Shown one piece after another: positions 8,334-18,283 of a stretch of DNA of 22,842 nt (position 1 is its first letter; every line of letters begins with the position of its first letter). The notes beneath the pieces are model-generated. The model made no database searches and was not told the DNA's origin. It saw only the letters and a program-made list of their open reading frames with translations. This DNA is from Rhypophila decipiens (lineage: Eukaryota > Ascomycota > Sordariomycetes > Sordariales > Naviculisporaceae). The stretch covers positions 1-22,842 of the forward strand of contig MU858354.1 in assembly GCA_033297075.1 (NCBI GenBank), given 5' to 3'. A program made the position numbers and the translations under genes.

Positions 8334-10120
8334 ATGGCAGTGCAAGTTCCCGACCATACAGCCGCAAAGCGCGCGGCGGACGAGACAAGTGACAAGTCAT
8401 CGTCATCGATTGTTGGTCAGATCGCTGCCCCGGCTACGAGAGAGGATGGGGTAGAGAAAGCAGCCGACTTTGAGCGCGGCTTCCGGTTCTGGACAATCAT
8501 CATCGGACTAGGAATTACCACGCTGCTCGCATCGCTCGAGCACACAGTCGTGACGACGGCTGCGCCATATATCCTGCAAGAGCTCGACCTGAAGGAGAAC
8601 TTTGTCTGGATCACAAATGCTTTTTTTATTTGCAGGTTTGTCCTTCGCTCCTGCACTTTCCGGACCCCCGAAAACTGACAATCTTGCACTGCAAATTTAG
8701 CACAGCGCTCACTCCCCTCTTTGGGCAGCTATGCGACATCTTTGGTCGCCGATGGGTGTTTCTGACCATCATCGCCATCTTTACACTCGGTAGAGGAATC
8801 TGCGGCGGTGCCAGCACTGGAAACATGCTGATCGCCGGCCGTGCCATCCAGGGCGCAGGGTCCGGCGGCATCGTTCTGACCGTCAATATCATCGTATCGG
8901 ATTTATGTCCGCTGCGCAAGAGAGGCCAATACATGGCCGTCATCTTGGCAGTTTTCGGGCTGGGCGTCGCCATCGGTCCCTTTATCGGCGGTGCTATTGC
9001 TGAGCGGACCACCTGGCGCTGGGTGTTTTACATCAACTTGCCCATCGGCGGACTCTCCATGATCATCATGTTTTTCTTTCTCCGCGTCAAGCGCGCCAGT
9101 GACCAGCCTCTCTCAAAGCAACTCGGTCGCATCGATATAATTGGCAACGGCATCCTCATGGTCGGGACTACATCCATTCTATACGCACTCACCTACGCGG
9201 GCACCATCTACGCTTGGTCGTCATGACATACTCTCATCCCTCTAGTACTCGGCTTCTTCGCCTTGGGTCTCTTTGTCGCATTTGAAGCGAGCGGCTGGGC
9301 GTCCGAGCCGGTCATGCCCACTCGGCTATTCAAGCATCGCACATCCATCGTCGTGCTCTGCAACACCTTTCTCAACACAACCATCTATTTCTGGTATCTG
9401 TATTTTCTCCCCGTGTATTTCCAGGCCGTGGCGCTGTACATTCCCTCTCGCGCAGGGTACTCCCTCTTGCCGCAAGCACTCGCCGGTGCACCGGGGGCCA
9501 TGCTGGCGGCTATTGCCCTCTCAAGATGGGGAAAGTTCAAGCCTATTCATTTTGTCGGGTTCGGCTTGACTGCGCTGGGTATGGGCTTGCTTTCGTTGTT
9601 AGACCAAGACAGGTCTACCGGCGAATGGGCTGTTTTCCAGATTATTTGTGCGCTTGGTATTGGAATTATCATTGACACTTTGTTGCCCGCCTTTCAGGCA
9701 CCTGTCGCAGAAAAAGACCAGGCTCTTGCTACGTCGACTTGGGGGTTTGTCCGCGCCTTTGGCTGTATTTGGGGCGTTGCCATCCCGGCTGTGATATTCA
9801 AAAATTTCATCGATGGGCGTGTGGGAGACATGGTGTCGAATGCAAAGGCCAGAGAGTTGCTGGGCGCAGGAGGTGCCTATCAGTCTGCTTCGGCAGCGTT
9901 TGTGCTGCAGTTCGAACCGCTGGACCAGGAAGAGATACGGGCGTTGTATGTACTTGCGTTGAGAAAGGTATTTTGGATCGGTGCCATATTTGCCGGAGTC
10001 GGGACGGTCTTGGTGCTGATTGAGAAAGAAGTGCCGTTAAGAAAAGCGCTCGACACGGAATTTGGACTTGAAAAGAGAAAGGGACCAGTGGATGATGAGA
10101 AGGCGGTTGTATCTGCCTAG
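8334..10120 (+). pseudogene. DHA2-type MFS efflux pump with a premature TGA
   Basis: Plasma-membrane drug:proton antiporter of the 14-helix DHA2 family, the type that exports toxins and other metabolites in fungal clusters. Two exons, 8334-8635 and 8701-10120 (intron 65 nt, CTGAC branch), join to 574 codons. Visible signatures: a charged N-terminal tail, TTLLASLEHTVVTTAAPYI in helix 1, motif A around GQLCDIFGRRW, GRAIQGAGSGG, and motif C around GVAIGPFIGG, followed by WRWVFYINLPIGG. The later helices are complete and the charged C-terminus ends at 10120. Codon 276 is TGA (9224-9226), inside AWSS-stop-HTLIPLVLGF; related pumps usually have Trp (TGG) there. The frame continues cleanly on both sides and no plausible intron removes the stop. 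Termination would leave roughly half the transporter. It sits directly between the P450 and the oxidoreductase, all on the plus strand. Confidence 0.88.
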
Positions 10121-10469
10121 AAAGTACAATACAATGGCTTTGACCTGATAAATGTACGACTATGTTGTGATCTCATGTTTTTCCCCCAATAGGACTTCTG
10201 CATCTCGTCAGGACCCTGGTGTGTTGTAAGTCGCATATGTGCCGTATCAGGAATCCCGAATCAATCGGAGTCGGCCCCGACAACCCCAAGCCGGATCGGC
10301 CTTCGGAGGGTTGCAACCGCTACCTCGGTGCAAGAATAATTTTAGCTCCGAGTACCGAAGACTGTCATACTTTTTTTCCGTCACCATATATCGGAACATT
10401 ACCACACATCATGTGTTTGGTTTACCGCAACACTGACAGTTCCCATCCAGGCAACTTCCGACATCACAA
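10121..10469. promoter_or_regulatory. Oxidoreductase promoter with shared TCGGAGTCGGCCCCGA module
   Basis: This 349-bp gap contains TCGGAGTCGGCCCCGA at 10265-10280 and GGGTTGCAA at 10308-10316, the same two elements in the same order as upstream of the P450 (5371 and 5409). The spacing is 27 bp here and 22 bp there. The module lies 154-205 bp before the ATG at 10470. Extra TCGG half-sites occur at 10296 and 10303. A role in co-regulation is inferred. Confidence 0.5.
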
Positions 10470-11609
10470 ATGCCAGTTCCAACTAGCCAAACGGCCATAA
10501 TCCAATCCCCTTCCGTAACCGGGCACGGAACCACTCAAGCCGTAATCTCACATACCGTTCCCATCCCAACGCTAGACTCGCCGGACGACATCCTCATCAA
10601 GGTCTCTCACGTCGCCCTCAACCCATGCGACTACAAAATACCATCCGCCTTCCCCACTCCGGGAGCAATAATAGGCAACGACTTTGTCGGCACCGTAGTC
10701 GCCATTCACCACTCCTCTCAGTCCGCAGTCCGCAAACGTTTCCCCCTCGGCACCACAGTCTGCGGGCTAATTCATGGCTCCAACCCAGGTGATCCCTCCA
10801 ACGGTGCATTCGCGACATACATCCGCGCTTCAGCATCACTCGTGCTTCGCGTGCCAGAGTCATGGAAACCATCCGACGCGGCGACGCTCGGATCAGGACT
10901 GACTACCGCCTTTGTAGTGCTATTTGCCCAAGGACCCGGGGCAGGCTTATCACTCCCCATCAGTCCTGACAACCCTGGAGCAACTCCTCCACCGCTCGAT
11001 GTACTCGTCTACGGGGCAAGTACGTCAGTAGGAACAATGGCCCTTCAACTCCTCAAACTCTCCGGCGCGGGGGTAATAGCCGTCTGCTCACCACACAACT
11101 TTGGGCTGGTTAAAGGCTACGGGGCAGATTTTGTTTTCGATTATGCGGACCCGGAGACGCCGTCACGAATAAGACAAGTAACGAATGGCGAGCTAGAGTA
11201 CGGCCTGGACGTCATCGCCGATACGGAATCAGTTGGAACTTGTCAGGCTGCGATATCGAGGTACGGTGGTATTTTGACCGTGTTGGAGAAATACGATTGG
11301 GCCCAAGAACAAAGCAGCCTGAGGAGAAAGACGGTCGACGTTAGGTTTCCTTTGGCGCTAGAAATATTTGGGAAAGAGCTGAAACTGAGCAATGGATATG
11401 AGAGGCCTTCGAGTGAGGAGAGGAGGAAAGAGGCGAGGAAATGGTTCGAGGTGTATCAGCGGCTGTTGGATGAGGGAAAATTAAGGCCCCATCCGGTGAA
11501 GGTACTCGAGAGTGGATGGCAGAGTATTTTGGACGGTTTGGGGGTTTTGAAGTCTGGCAGTGTTTCGGGCTACAAGATTGTTGTCCCGCTGGTGGAACTA
11601 AGTCGGTGA
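10470..11609 (+). CDS. Trans-acting enoyl reductase-like MDR oxidoreductase
   Basis: Single-exon, intact 379-residue member of the medium-chain dehydrogenase/reductase superfamily, closest in pattern to the ToxD/LovC-like enoyl reductases that reduce polyketide intermediates with NADPH. An N-terminal GroES-like fold includes VALNPCDYK (about residues 49-57) and GNDFVGTVV. The nucleotide-binding Rossmann segment is VLVYGASTSVGTMALQLLKL, and the protein ends in the usual SGYKIVVPL. The structural-zinc cysteine cluster of alcohol dehydrogenases is absent, as expected for this subgroup. Such enzymes usually act in trans with an ER-less PKS, yet no PKS is present here, so the partner lies outside the window or is lost. 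It follows the MFS gene on the same strand and has its own promoter carrying the shared motif. A general quinone-reductase-like role remains possible. Confidence 0.85.
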   Translation: MPVPTSQTAIIQSPSVTGHGTTQAVISHTVPIPTLDSPDDILIKVSHVALNPCDYKIPSAFPTPGAIIGNDFVGTVVAIHHSSQSAVRKRFPLGTTVCGLIHGSNPGDPSNGAFATYIRASASLVLRVPESWKPSDAATLGSGLTTAFVVLFAQGPGAGLSLPISPDNPGATPPPLDVLVYGASTSVGTMALQLLKLSGAGVIAVCSPHNFGLVKGYGADFVFDYADPETPSRIRQVTNGELEYGLDVIADTESVGTCQAAISRYGGILTVLEKYDWAQEQSSLRRKTVDVRFPLALEIFGKELKLSNGYERPSSEERRKEARKWFEVYQRLLDEGKLRPHPVKVLESGWQSILDGLGVLKSGSVSGYKIVVPLVELSR

Positions 11610-12289
11610 CGAGGGAATTTAGGAGCCGGTAGCGCGCTCTGATGCCTTAGCCCATATTCGGTTGGCTGTGGTCTTTAAAGCCCTCGAGGGGGTATTTTGC
11701 ACAATATCGAGTTCCTACGCTGCTCGTTGTATTCACTTTATGAGGTTCAATCGGCGTCGCAGCGATATGCCGATTCTTTGCTTTTCCCCGTCCTCAAACG
11801 AGCTCAAAGTCACAACACTCATTCATTTACGTATTATCAGTCTCTTACAAAGCTGAAATACTGCGTCGTGATCCTAACGAAGGTGTTTGTTTTGAGTGGT
11901 GCTAGTTAACGGGACTCGATTATGCATACATCAGTGTTATTCGTCTAAAGCGGTTACCGTGACCCCTGAATTTGCCACATGTGGGTCAACCTGCACATAA
12001 ACAATAGTCTGGCAGTCTAGACGAGGTCTATCAGTTGTGCTGTTTTCATTTCCATATACCTTGGCTCTCTATAAAAGGCAAGTGAACCCTTTTCGGGGTG
12101 CTTCTGAATCTATTTCATATTCCTTTCAGCTTCTATCAGCACCGCCTGGTACGTCAGTGCCAACGACGCAGTCGAGAACCGCTCGCTCCATTTACATCGC
12201 GTAAATCTACATCTCGATCCAATAGATGAGTCAACATCAAGTCATCAACAAATATACTACCTATTTATTAAATCCTGCGCTCACCTATC
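11610..12289. other. Intergenic region before the MACPF-like gene
   Basis: 680 bp without a supported gene. The small frames between 11660 and 11910 have no recognisable similarity. The notable signal is a TATA box at 12070-12076, which implies a transcript with a 5' leader of very roughly 150-200 nt. Confidence 0.55.
12070..12078 (+). promoter_or_regulatory. TATA box (TATAAAAGG)
   Basis: A canonical TATAAAAGG lies 220 bp upstream of the ATG at 12290, with pyrimidine-rich sequence downstream that would suit a transcription start. It is the clearest core promoter signal in the window. Confidence 0.5.
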
Positions 12290-13473
12290 ATGAAGTCAGG
12301 GACGCTCCTCGTCCCCTACAATGACGCGATGCGTCTGGGTGACGGCTACAACTCGCTCCTCCAGGTACCATGCATTACCAACGCAGTCACTTTCTCTGAG
12401 GATGGTATTCGACGGAACGCAAGTGAAGGCACCAATGCGTCCCAGCAGGAGGTCGAGTACTGCTCTCAGTTTGTCAACAAGATCTCGGATTTTACCAAGA
12501 TCACGAACATCTCTGCGGCGTCTATTATTAAAAACGGCGGCGATCTGGTGGCTGGACACTCCGGCACTGTCGATGAAGCCAAGTTTGTGGAGGGCGATCT
12601 GAAGGCTATCGTCTTGGTCAATGTGATCAGTCAAACTACTGAGTTGGCTGAGTCCGTTGCTTTCGAGCCTTTGAAGGATGTGAGGGACAGCAAAGAGTTT
12701 TTCGAAGTTTACGGAAATTGTTACATCTCAGGTATGGCCTCTAATCCTGCATGCTGCATTGTGTTTAACCACTAATAAATGTTACAGGCTTCATCCAAGG
12801 CGGCGAGTTCACCGGAATCTTATCCGCCAAGGTCCAGGACGGTTCTGTGAAAGTCGAAGTCGAAAATGCCATAAAGTCACTAGTCAAAAGCGCTGCTACC
12901 CAAGGAAATGTGTCCTTGCCGAGCTCCGTTTCAGCGCTGAGCAAAATCGATACTACCATCACAGTTGCGTGGTCCAGAGGCGGACAGATCAAAGACCCAC
13001 GTGAAGAATGGACTCCCGATTCTCTCTTCCAAGCCGCGGCAGACTTTCCAAGCAGGGTCACGAAATGCCCTCAGACAACATGGGCGATTATAACCCCATA
13101 CTCAAGCAACCAGTCCTTTGTCAAATGGGCCGCAAGGAAGAACATCAAAGCGCCAAACTTTGAGGCAGCAAAAGTTGAGGCCAACAATCTCCTAGACATG
13201 TACATGGAGTACAAGAACCATGTCAAACGAGTCCAAACCGCGCTGGCAGAGACATGGAGCTATTCTAAAAGCGACGCAAAGGATGCACTTGAAGTCTCCG
13301 TTCAGGCGCTGCTTGAAGCCAGAACCAAGATGAAGGCTGAGATGAGAAAGATCGCCCAGGTCGTGGACGAAATGAATGATGAACCTGAGCAGGCCGAAGA
13401 GATTGTGAAAAAGGCAGGAATAACACCGCCGGGGGTATGGTCTGCGAGATTACCTGTTCCCAAGAGTAGCTAG
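12290..13473 (+). CDS. Uncharacterised protein with a MACPF-like signature
   Basis: Two exons (12290-12731, 12788-13473; 56-nt intron with an ACTAAT branch) encode 375 residues without internal stops. I do not recognise a characterised homologue. Across the splice junction, residues 141-153 read YGNCYISGFIQGG. This follows the membrane-attack-complex/perforin signature YG(T/S)H(Y/F)-x6-GG except that the T/S-H pair is replaced by N-C. It is followed by alternating polar and hydrophobic residues that could be beta strands. The C-terminal third (about 270-350) is charged and helical, possibly a coiled coil. There is no signal peptide, so a cytoplasmic or unconventionally released protein is expected. 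It lies downstream of the metabolite group and is convergent with the DUF8021 gene; whether it belongs to either is unknown. A pore-forming fold is inference; the gene model is firm. Confidence 0.75.
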
Positions 13474-14020
13474 GAAACCGGAGAGACGGCGACCGATTAA
13501 GCTTGAGAAAAATTGACTTGTGATTTGGCCCAAGTGTTCAAATACCGTATGAACATGGCTGTTTATGAAACCCGGCCTCAAATTGGAGCTTAGATGGGTT
13601 TTTGTACAGACTTTGATGACTACAATAGCAAAAGATCCATAATATGGTGCATCATACCGCAAATGTTGGGGTTTCCTGACTCAGATATTTGCCTTTGAGG
13701 ACGCATCGTTAGTCATTGGATCTAACTTCAAAGAAATATGCGACAACGTCAAAAGCTCATACATCCCAGTATGAAAACCCCGGAGAGGCCGGTGTGTAAT
13801 AGTTGGGATGAAAAGACGTCCTTCGATTTCCACTTCTAGTAGCAGACCAGTACAGCCCAAGTCCCCATTACTCGCTACACGTACTGCACAATGTGTTTAT
13901 ACCATTCCTCACATCACACACGTACCAAACTTGGTAATTTACCACACTCTTTCATTGATCATCCCGCCCTCCATATCCTTCCTTTCTAGCATCACCACTT
14001 CCACGTCTACAATCACGAGC
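13474..14020. other. Convergent 3' intergenic region
   Basis: 547 bp between two convergent genes, presumably holding both 3' UTRs. The plus-strand frame starting at 13808 runs into the DUF8021 gene antisense and is a shadow of it. Nothing else is visible. Confidence 0.55.
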
Positions 14021-14848
14021 TCACTTCCTCATAACAGTAAGCGTATGCACCAGCCTCAGCTTCCCCTTCTCAACCCGAAACTCATGACTATCCGGCACCG
14101 AGGCAAACTGCACAAACGCATCCACCGAACCCAAAACCTCGTCAATGACATACCGTCGATTCGTAATCGGCACACCGCTCGGCACACCGACATTACAACT
14201 ATCCGTCGGCAGACCCCGTCCCGTGTAAGCGCCCCCTTCGAGGCGTTGACATGGTGTCCCCCACGGCACAACCACACTCTTGTTGTTGAACAAATCAAGG
14301 TAGGCATCTCCCGCTGCTTGGATCACAGCTCTTGAATCTCGCTCTGACTCGGGGATAGGAACCCAGATGGTTTCTTCCTGGCGGGCGTAGCGCAGTGTTG
14401 CGCTCGCGTTGAACAGCCAGTCGCCGGGTTGGGTTACTAGCGTCTCGATCTTGAGAAGCTTGGATGCGGTGCTGTCGAAGCGCATCTGGGTCCCTATCAC
14501 GCGCGGGGTGTTCGGGTCTGTGGCGGAGATTATCTCGGTGTAGGTGGCGCATTGGGTTGTGTCGAGGAGGGATCTGTTGTGGTCGATTTTCTGGGCTGTG
14601 GTGAGGATGGAGGATGATAGGGTCTTGGATTTAAAGTCCTCGGTGTAGATGAATGGCGTGGTGGTGTCGGCTGTTTGCAGGGCGATTAGAGCAGCTGGGT
14701 TGCCGGATGTTTGGGCGGAGAGGAGTGTCTCGGTGTGTGCTTTTAGGGCCTCGCGGGTGCACCCTTCTGCTGAGGGAGAGAAGGGGGCTGCTAGGGTAAG
14801 ACTTCCTAGCCCCAGTGAGGAGAGGAGGGTCAGAGTGAGTCGGGTCAT
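14021..14848 (-). CDS. Secreted DUF8021-domain protein
   Basis: Intact single-exon gene for 275 residues starting at the ATG at 14848. The first 20 residues form a clear signal peptide (hydrophobic, Leu-rich, ending SLTLA-AP), so the product is likely secreted. The C-terminal half carries the DUF8021 pattern: VVPWGTPCQRLEGG, then a Cys-containing segment, VGVPSGVPITNRRYVIDE and a final FRVEKGKLRLVHTLTV. Four cysteines in the mature part (near ACTRE-like GCTRE, QCATY, TPCQR, DSCNV) could form two disulfides. The domain fold resembles SnoaL-like barrels, but the function is not established. It is convergent with the MACPF-like gene and in tandem with the SPX-ANK-GDPD gene on the minus strand. 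No evidence links it to the metabolite group. Confidence 0.85.
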   Translation of the reverse strand: MTRLTLTLLSSLGLGSLTLAAPFSPSAEGCTREALKAHTETLLSAQTSGNPAALIALQTADTTTPFIYTEDFKSKTLSSSILTTAQKIDHNRSLLDTTQCATYTEIISATDPNTPRVIGTQMRFDSTASKLLKIETLVTQPGDWLFNASATLRYARQEETIWVPIPESERDSRAVIQAAGDAYLDLFNNKSVVVPWGTPCQRLEGGAYTGRGLPTDSCNVGVPSGVPITNRRYVIDEVLGSVDAFVQFASVPDSHEFRVEKGKLRLVHTLTVMRK

Positions 14849-15535
14849 CTTGGTGAGGTTTTGCTGAAGTCGAGCTTCGTAGTGATGCTGTTTGGCGGAA
14901 CAGTAAGGTCAGGTTGGAGTTTAGATCTGGGAACAGCCGGTCTACTTATGACTTCGCAGCCTCAATACGAATGAACATTATGCACCGAAGCTAGCTCACC
15001 GAGCTCATGGGTTTTATTCTAGAATATGGAATCTAGAAGTAGGTGCGGGGCGGCAATCAAGTCGAGAATATCAAAGCCGTTATTAACAGCTCCGAGATAT
15101 GAGCCACCCGCCAATCGGGTGTCATGGCGAGAGTTGTGTAAATGGGTTAATACCCGGGACAAGCATGGGCCGTCAGTACCTGCATCTCGTGAGGAGCTAC
15201 CAGTTGAGGGGGCGGGTATATTACAGTTCGGCAGTCAGTTATCAAGGGAATAAACGTCACCGCAAGCTACATTTGGGCGTAATCTGCCGCTATATGTCCC
15301 TCCTCCATGTGGACGACCGTTTCATTGTCAAAACCAGGTTCGCTATCAGGGAAGCCTAACGGATCTTTTTCGGACATTTAATCCACCCAGTAACCATACC
15401 AGCAAGAAGTCTACTCAGGTATCTACCTGTCCTGATTTAGATGCTTGTCTTTGTGATCTTGAAGATCTGTAATGACCGAACTACTACTTCAAACACCTTA
15501 TTATTTGACGGGGTCTCGACCTTGCTCTTACCTAG
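14849..15535. other. Intergenic region upstream of the DUF8021 gene
   Basis: 687 bp holding the DUF8021 promoter and the 3' end of the SPX-ANK-GDPD gene. The frames seen here (for example 15099-15359) show no family resemblance. No RNA gene or repeat is apparent. Confidence 0.55.
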
Positions 15536-18283
15536 CTAAGCCAACTTTGCCAAACGCCTAGCAATAAGACCTACTCGATCGGCCACAATCAGATCAACTC
15601 CGGCTCTCGCCTGAAGCTATTCGAATAAGCTAGTTAGCCACTAACAAATAATAAAGCAACCAAGGGAAGAACTTCCCGAAAAGGAGATTGACCAACTTAC
15701 CTCCACCATCCCCGGGTCATTGTTCGGCGCTCCATATGTCCCGCAGACTAAGCCCCCCCCTTTAACCAACCCGACTAGCCTTGGGCACATTACTAATGTC
15801 TCGCAAGCGAAAACCACACCTGCGAGGCCCCATCGCCGAGCAAAGTGCACCGCTCCCTGAAGGCTAGCGGCGCGAACTTCCATATCCGTCATGGGCACTT
15901 TGCCGGCGTTAGTAATGAAGAATACTGGGTAGGCCTTTTGCTTGAGCGCCAGGAGGATGCAGATCTCGGGTGTAAACGACGAGAGTATGATTTGGCGGTT
16001 GTCGGCATGTTGGTGCAGTTGCTCAAGAACGAGATCGACAAACTTATTAAGTTCGATAGCGATGGGGGCGACCCCGGCGCCGACGGTCTCGTGAAGACGG
16101 GGATATTCTATACCGCAACGGTGTTAATGATGGAGCTTTTTCACTCTCCTTGCGGAAAATCCTCTGTCGTCACCTGTTTATGGGAAAAGAGACGATCAGT
16201 GGAAGGGTACAAACTGATCTCGATATCACACCCGATGTCCTTCGGCAGGGTTACAAGTATCTCCTGAAGCGTCGCAAAAGTGTCCTGTATGAAATCGCCT
16301 CGGGTGTCTGGCTTGAAGCCTTTTTCTTTAAAGTCGACAGTATGCTTCATCCTATCTCGTATTTGCGCCGCACCTGCCTCAAACTCTCGACCGAGAGAAC
16401 GGGAGCGTGGTCTCCTCCCAGCCTCGTCTCGCGAATGGCCCGCTCCAATCATAGATAGAGGATTTCCGTGCGGCAACTGAGTGTTACTGGCGTGTAGGAA
16501 CTGTTCCAAGGTTACGTCATGTATAGGGACGTCAGTTCCAGATTCGCTAAGGGATAGATCATGGAACGTAACTGCCTGGAGGTCGCGGGTAATCTGAATG
16601 TCGAATTCAACAAAGGAAGCTCCGAGCTTCACTGCGGAAAGAAATGAGCCAACAGTATTTTCTCCAACCTGGAGATGCTCTCGTGTCGCAGTGTTCTGCC
16701 CGGCCCCTCGGTGGCCGATTAGAACCGGAGGGCCTGAGGGACTCCTCGCCAGATCTATAGGCCGAGGGATCTGAAGATGCGAGAACGGTCGGACAACGAG
16801 GGGCGTAAAGGTCACAGACCCAGCCATGCGCATTGTTTCCTTTTCTAGGATCGGAATTGTTTGTTCTCGAACAAGGCTTTGTCGAAAGGCTCCAAACTGA
16901 TGAGAGTTCCCGGCTAGCAATGCTGTCCCACTGGCAACCACCACTTCCTTGCGGGGAGTACACGTCACCTGAATCACGTCAAACACCAAGCGCGGGTCCG
17001 TGGAATCTGTAATCTTAAAGACGAAGGGATTATTGATCTGATCGTCCAGAACAGGTAGCGGGACACGTCGCCGCTCTGGAGCGCCCATGGCAGACACCTC
17101 TAGTAGGAACGACCCAGTCTCGTATTTTCCCCGAGTATAACCTGAGGAACAGTACGGGAGGTCAAGTCCGGCGATGGGCCGATCTTTCGCCGTGGTCCCT
17201 AGGGTAGCAATGATGACATTTTGATCAGCACCGCAATAAATGTTGTCAACCCTTGCCTTTTGATTTTCCACGGGATCGGCCGGACCACCAGTTAAAGAGG
17301 CCTCGAAGGGTTCGAGCAAGTCGGCCACGGCCAAATGGCCTCTGAAGGCCGCAACCTCCTTTGCTGTCCAGCCGAGACGGTCTCGGTGTTTCTGGTTTGA
17401 CCCTGCCCGGATGAGGAGTTGAATGATCTCTGAATTGCCGTCGGCACACGCAAAAAGGAGAGGAGTCCAGGCCCGAGAGTTGTCTGGCACATCATGGCTA
17501 GCACGTTGTTTGAGCATCGCTTCTAACACGTGTGCTGCGTAATCAACCCGTCCTACTTGAACGGCCACATGAAGGGCAGTTTCGCCGCGGCTAGAGCGAT
17601 AACTAAGATCCGCACAACCGCGAAGGAGGTTGCGGATAATGTCATCATTTTGGTATCTCAAAGCAACATGGAGGACCTCCCCCATGACATTCCTAGTGTG
17701 TGTGTCTTTATTCGCAGGCAGGGAGTCGATCATGTGTGATACCAGTTGAGCATGTCCTCCGATAACGGCAAGATGAAGCGGGGTAAAGCCGTCCTGGCCG
17801 CCCACCAAGATTGCATCGTTAGAACTCCTAATGACATCCTCAGTCACAATTTGTTTGTTGTCAGCGACCGATGCGAGTTGGGTCTCCAAGGCTGATTGCA
17901 AGGTTTGCCATCGGACCCGAAGGCGACCATGAGATGGATCCTCGGACTGGCCGTGTCGCTCGAGCTTGGCCAGGATACGCCACACCGCCCGGGCATTGAT
18001 CTCTTGGAACCATTGGAGCTTTTTCGGATCCGTATCTGGAGAATTGAGGCGCGCCCGCAAGAATCCTTCCAGAGAGGAAATACTTGAATCCAAGCATTGG
18101 TAGGCCTCTGTGCCACGGTCAGCAGGTGATGAGAAGCAGGAGGGAAATTGAGAGAAATGGAGGCAAAGGCGGCGCACCCGACAGCTTGGACAACTTTATA
18201 AGACATTTTAGCAAATTATAGTCGATGTATTGCTCGTTCCATTCTGGGACGAACAACCGATGCAAGGTGTGACCGAACCTCAT
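15536..18283 (-). CDS. SPX-ankyrin-glycerophosphodiester phosphodiesterase (Pho81/GDE1 type)
   Basis: Four exons (18283-18178, 18107-16215, 16107-15701, 15616-15536) join to 828 residues with no stop; all three junctions are frame-consistent and restore conserved peptide (for example DIEIKYPRLHE across intron 2). Order of domains: a short SPX start (FGHTLHRLFVPEWNEQYIDY, helix ending CLIKLSK) with one further helical segment to about residue 85; ankyrin repeats at about 138-302; a linker; and a GDPD barrel from about 495 to the end. The barrel shows HRG (His501), GENT, E536-x-D538 and His551 as likely catalytic or metal ligands, and ends VDLIVADRVGLIARRL. The family links phosphate and inositol-pyrophosphate sensing to CDK inhibition (Pho81) or glycerophosphodiester cleavage (Gde1). 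The protein is shorter than the roughly 1000-1200 residues usual for the family, mostly in the SPX part. It is probably a housekeeping gene unrelated to the cluster. Confidence 0.88.

Noticed and set aside
9161..9245. Splicing to remove the MFS TGA
   Set aside because: The only candidate introns have poor donors, are too short (29 nt) or not a multiple of three (85 nt), and would delete a membrane helix.
13808..14335. 175-codon plus-strand frame
   Set aside because: Antisense to the DUF8021 gene; its composition is a low-complexity shadow rich in Thr, Ser, Arg and His.
16141..16214. Stop at 16141 as the natural end of the GDPD protein
   Set aside because: The conserved GDPD sequence resumes at 16107 after a GT...TAG intron and continues to a stop at 15536, completing the barrel.
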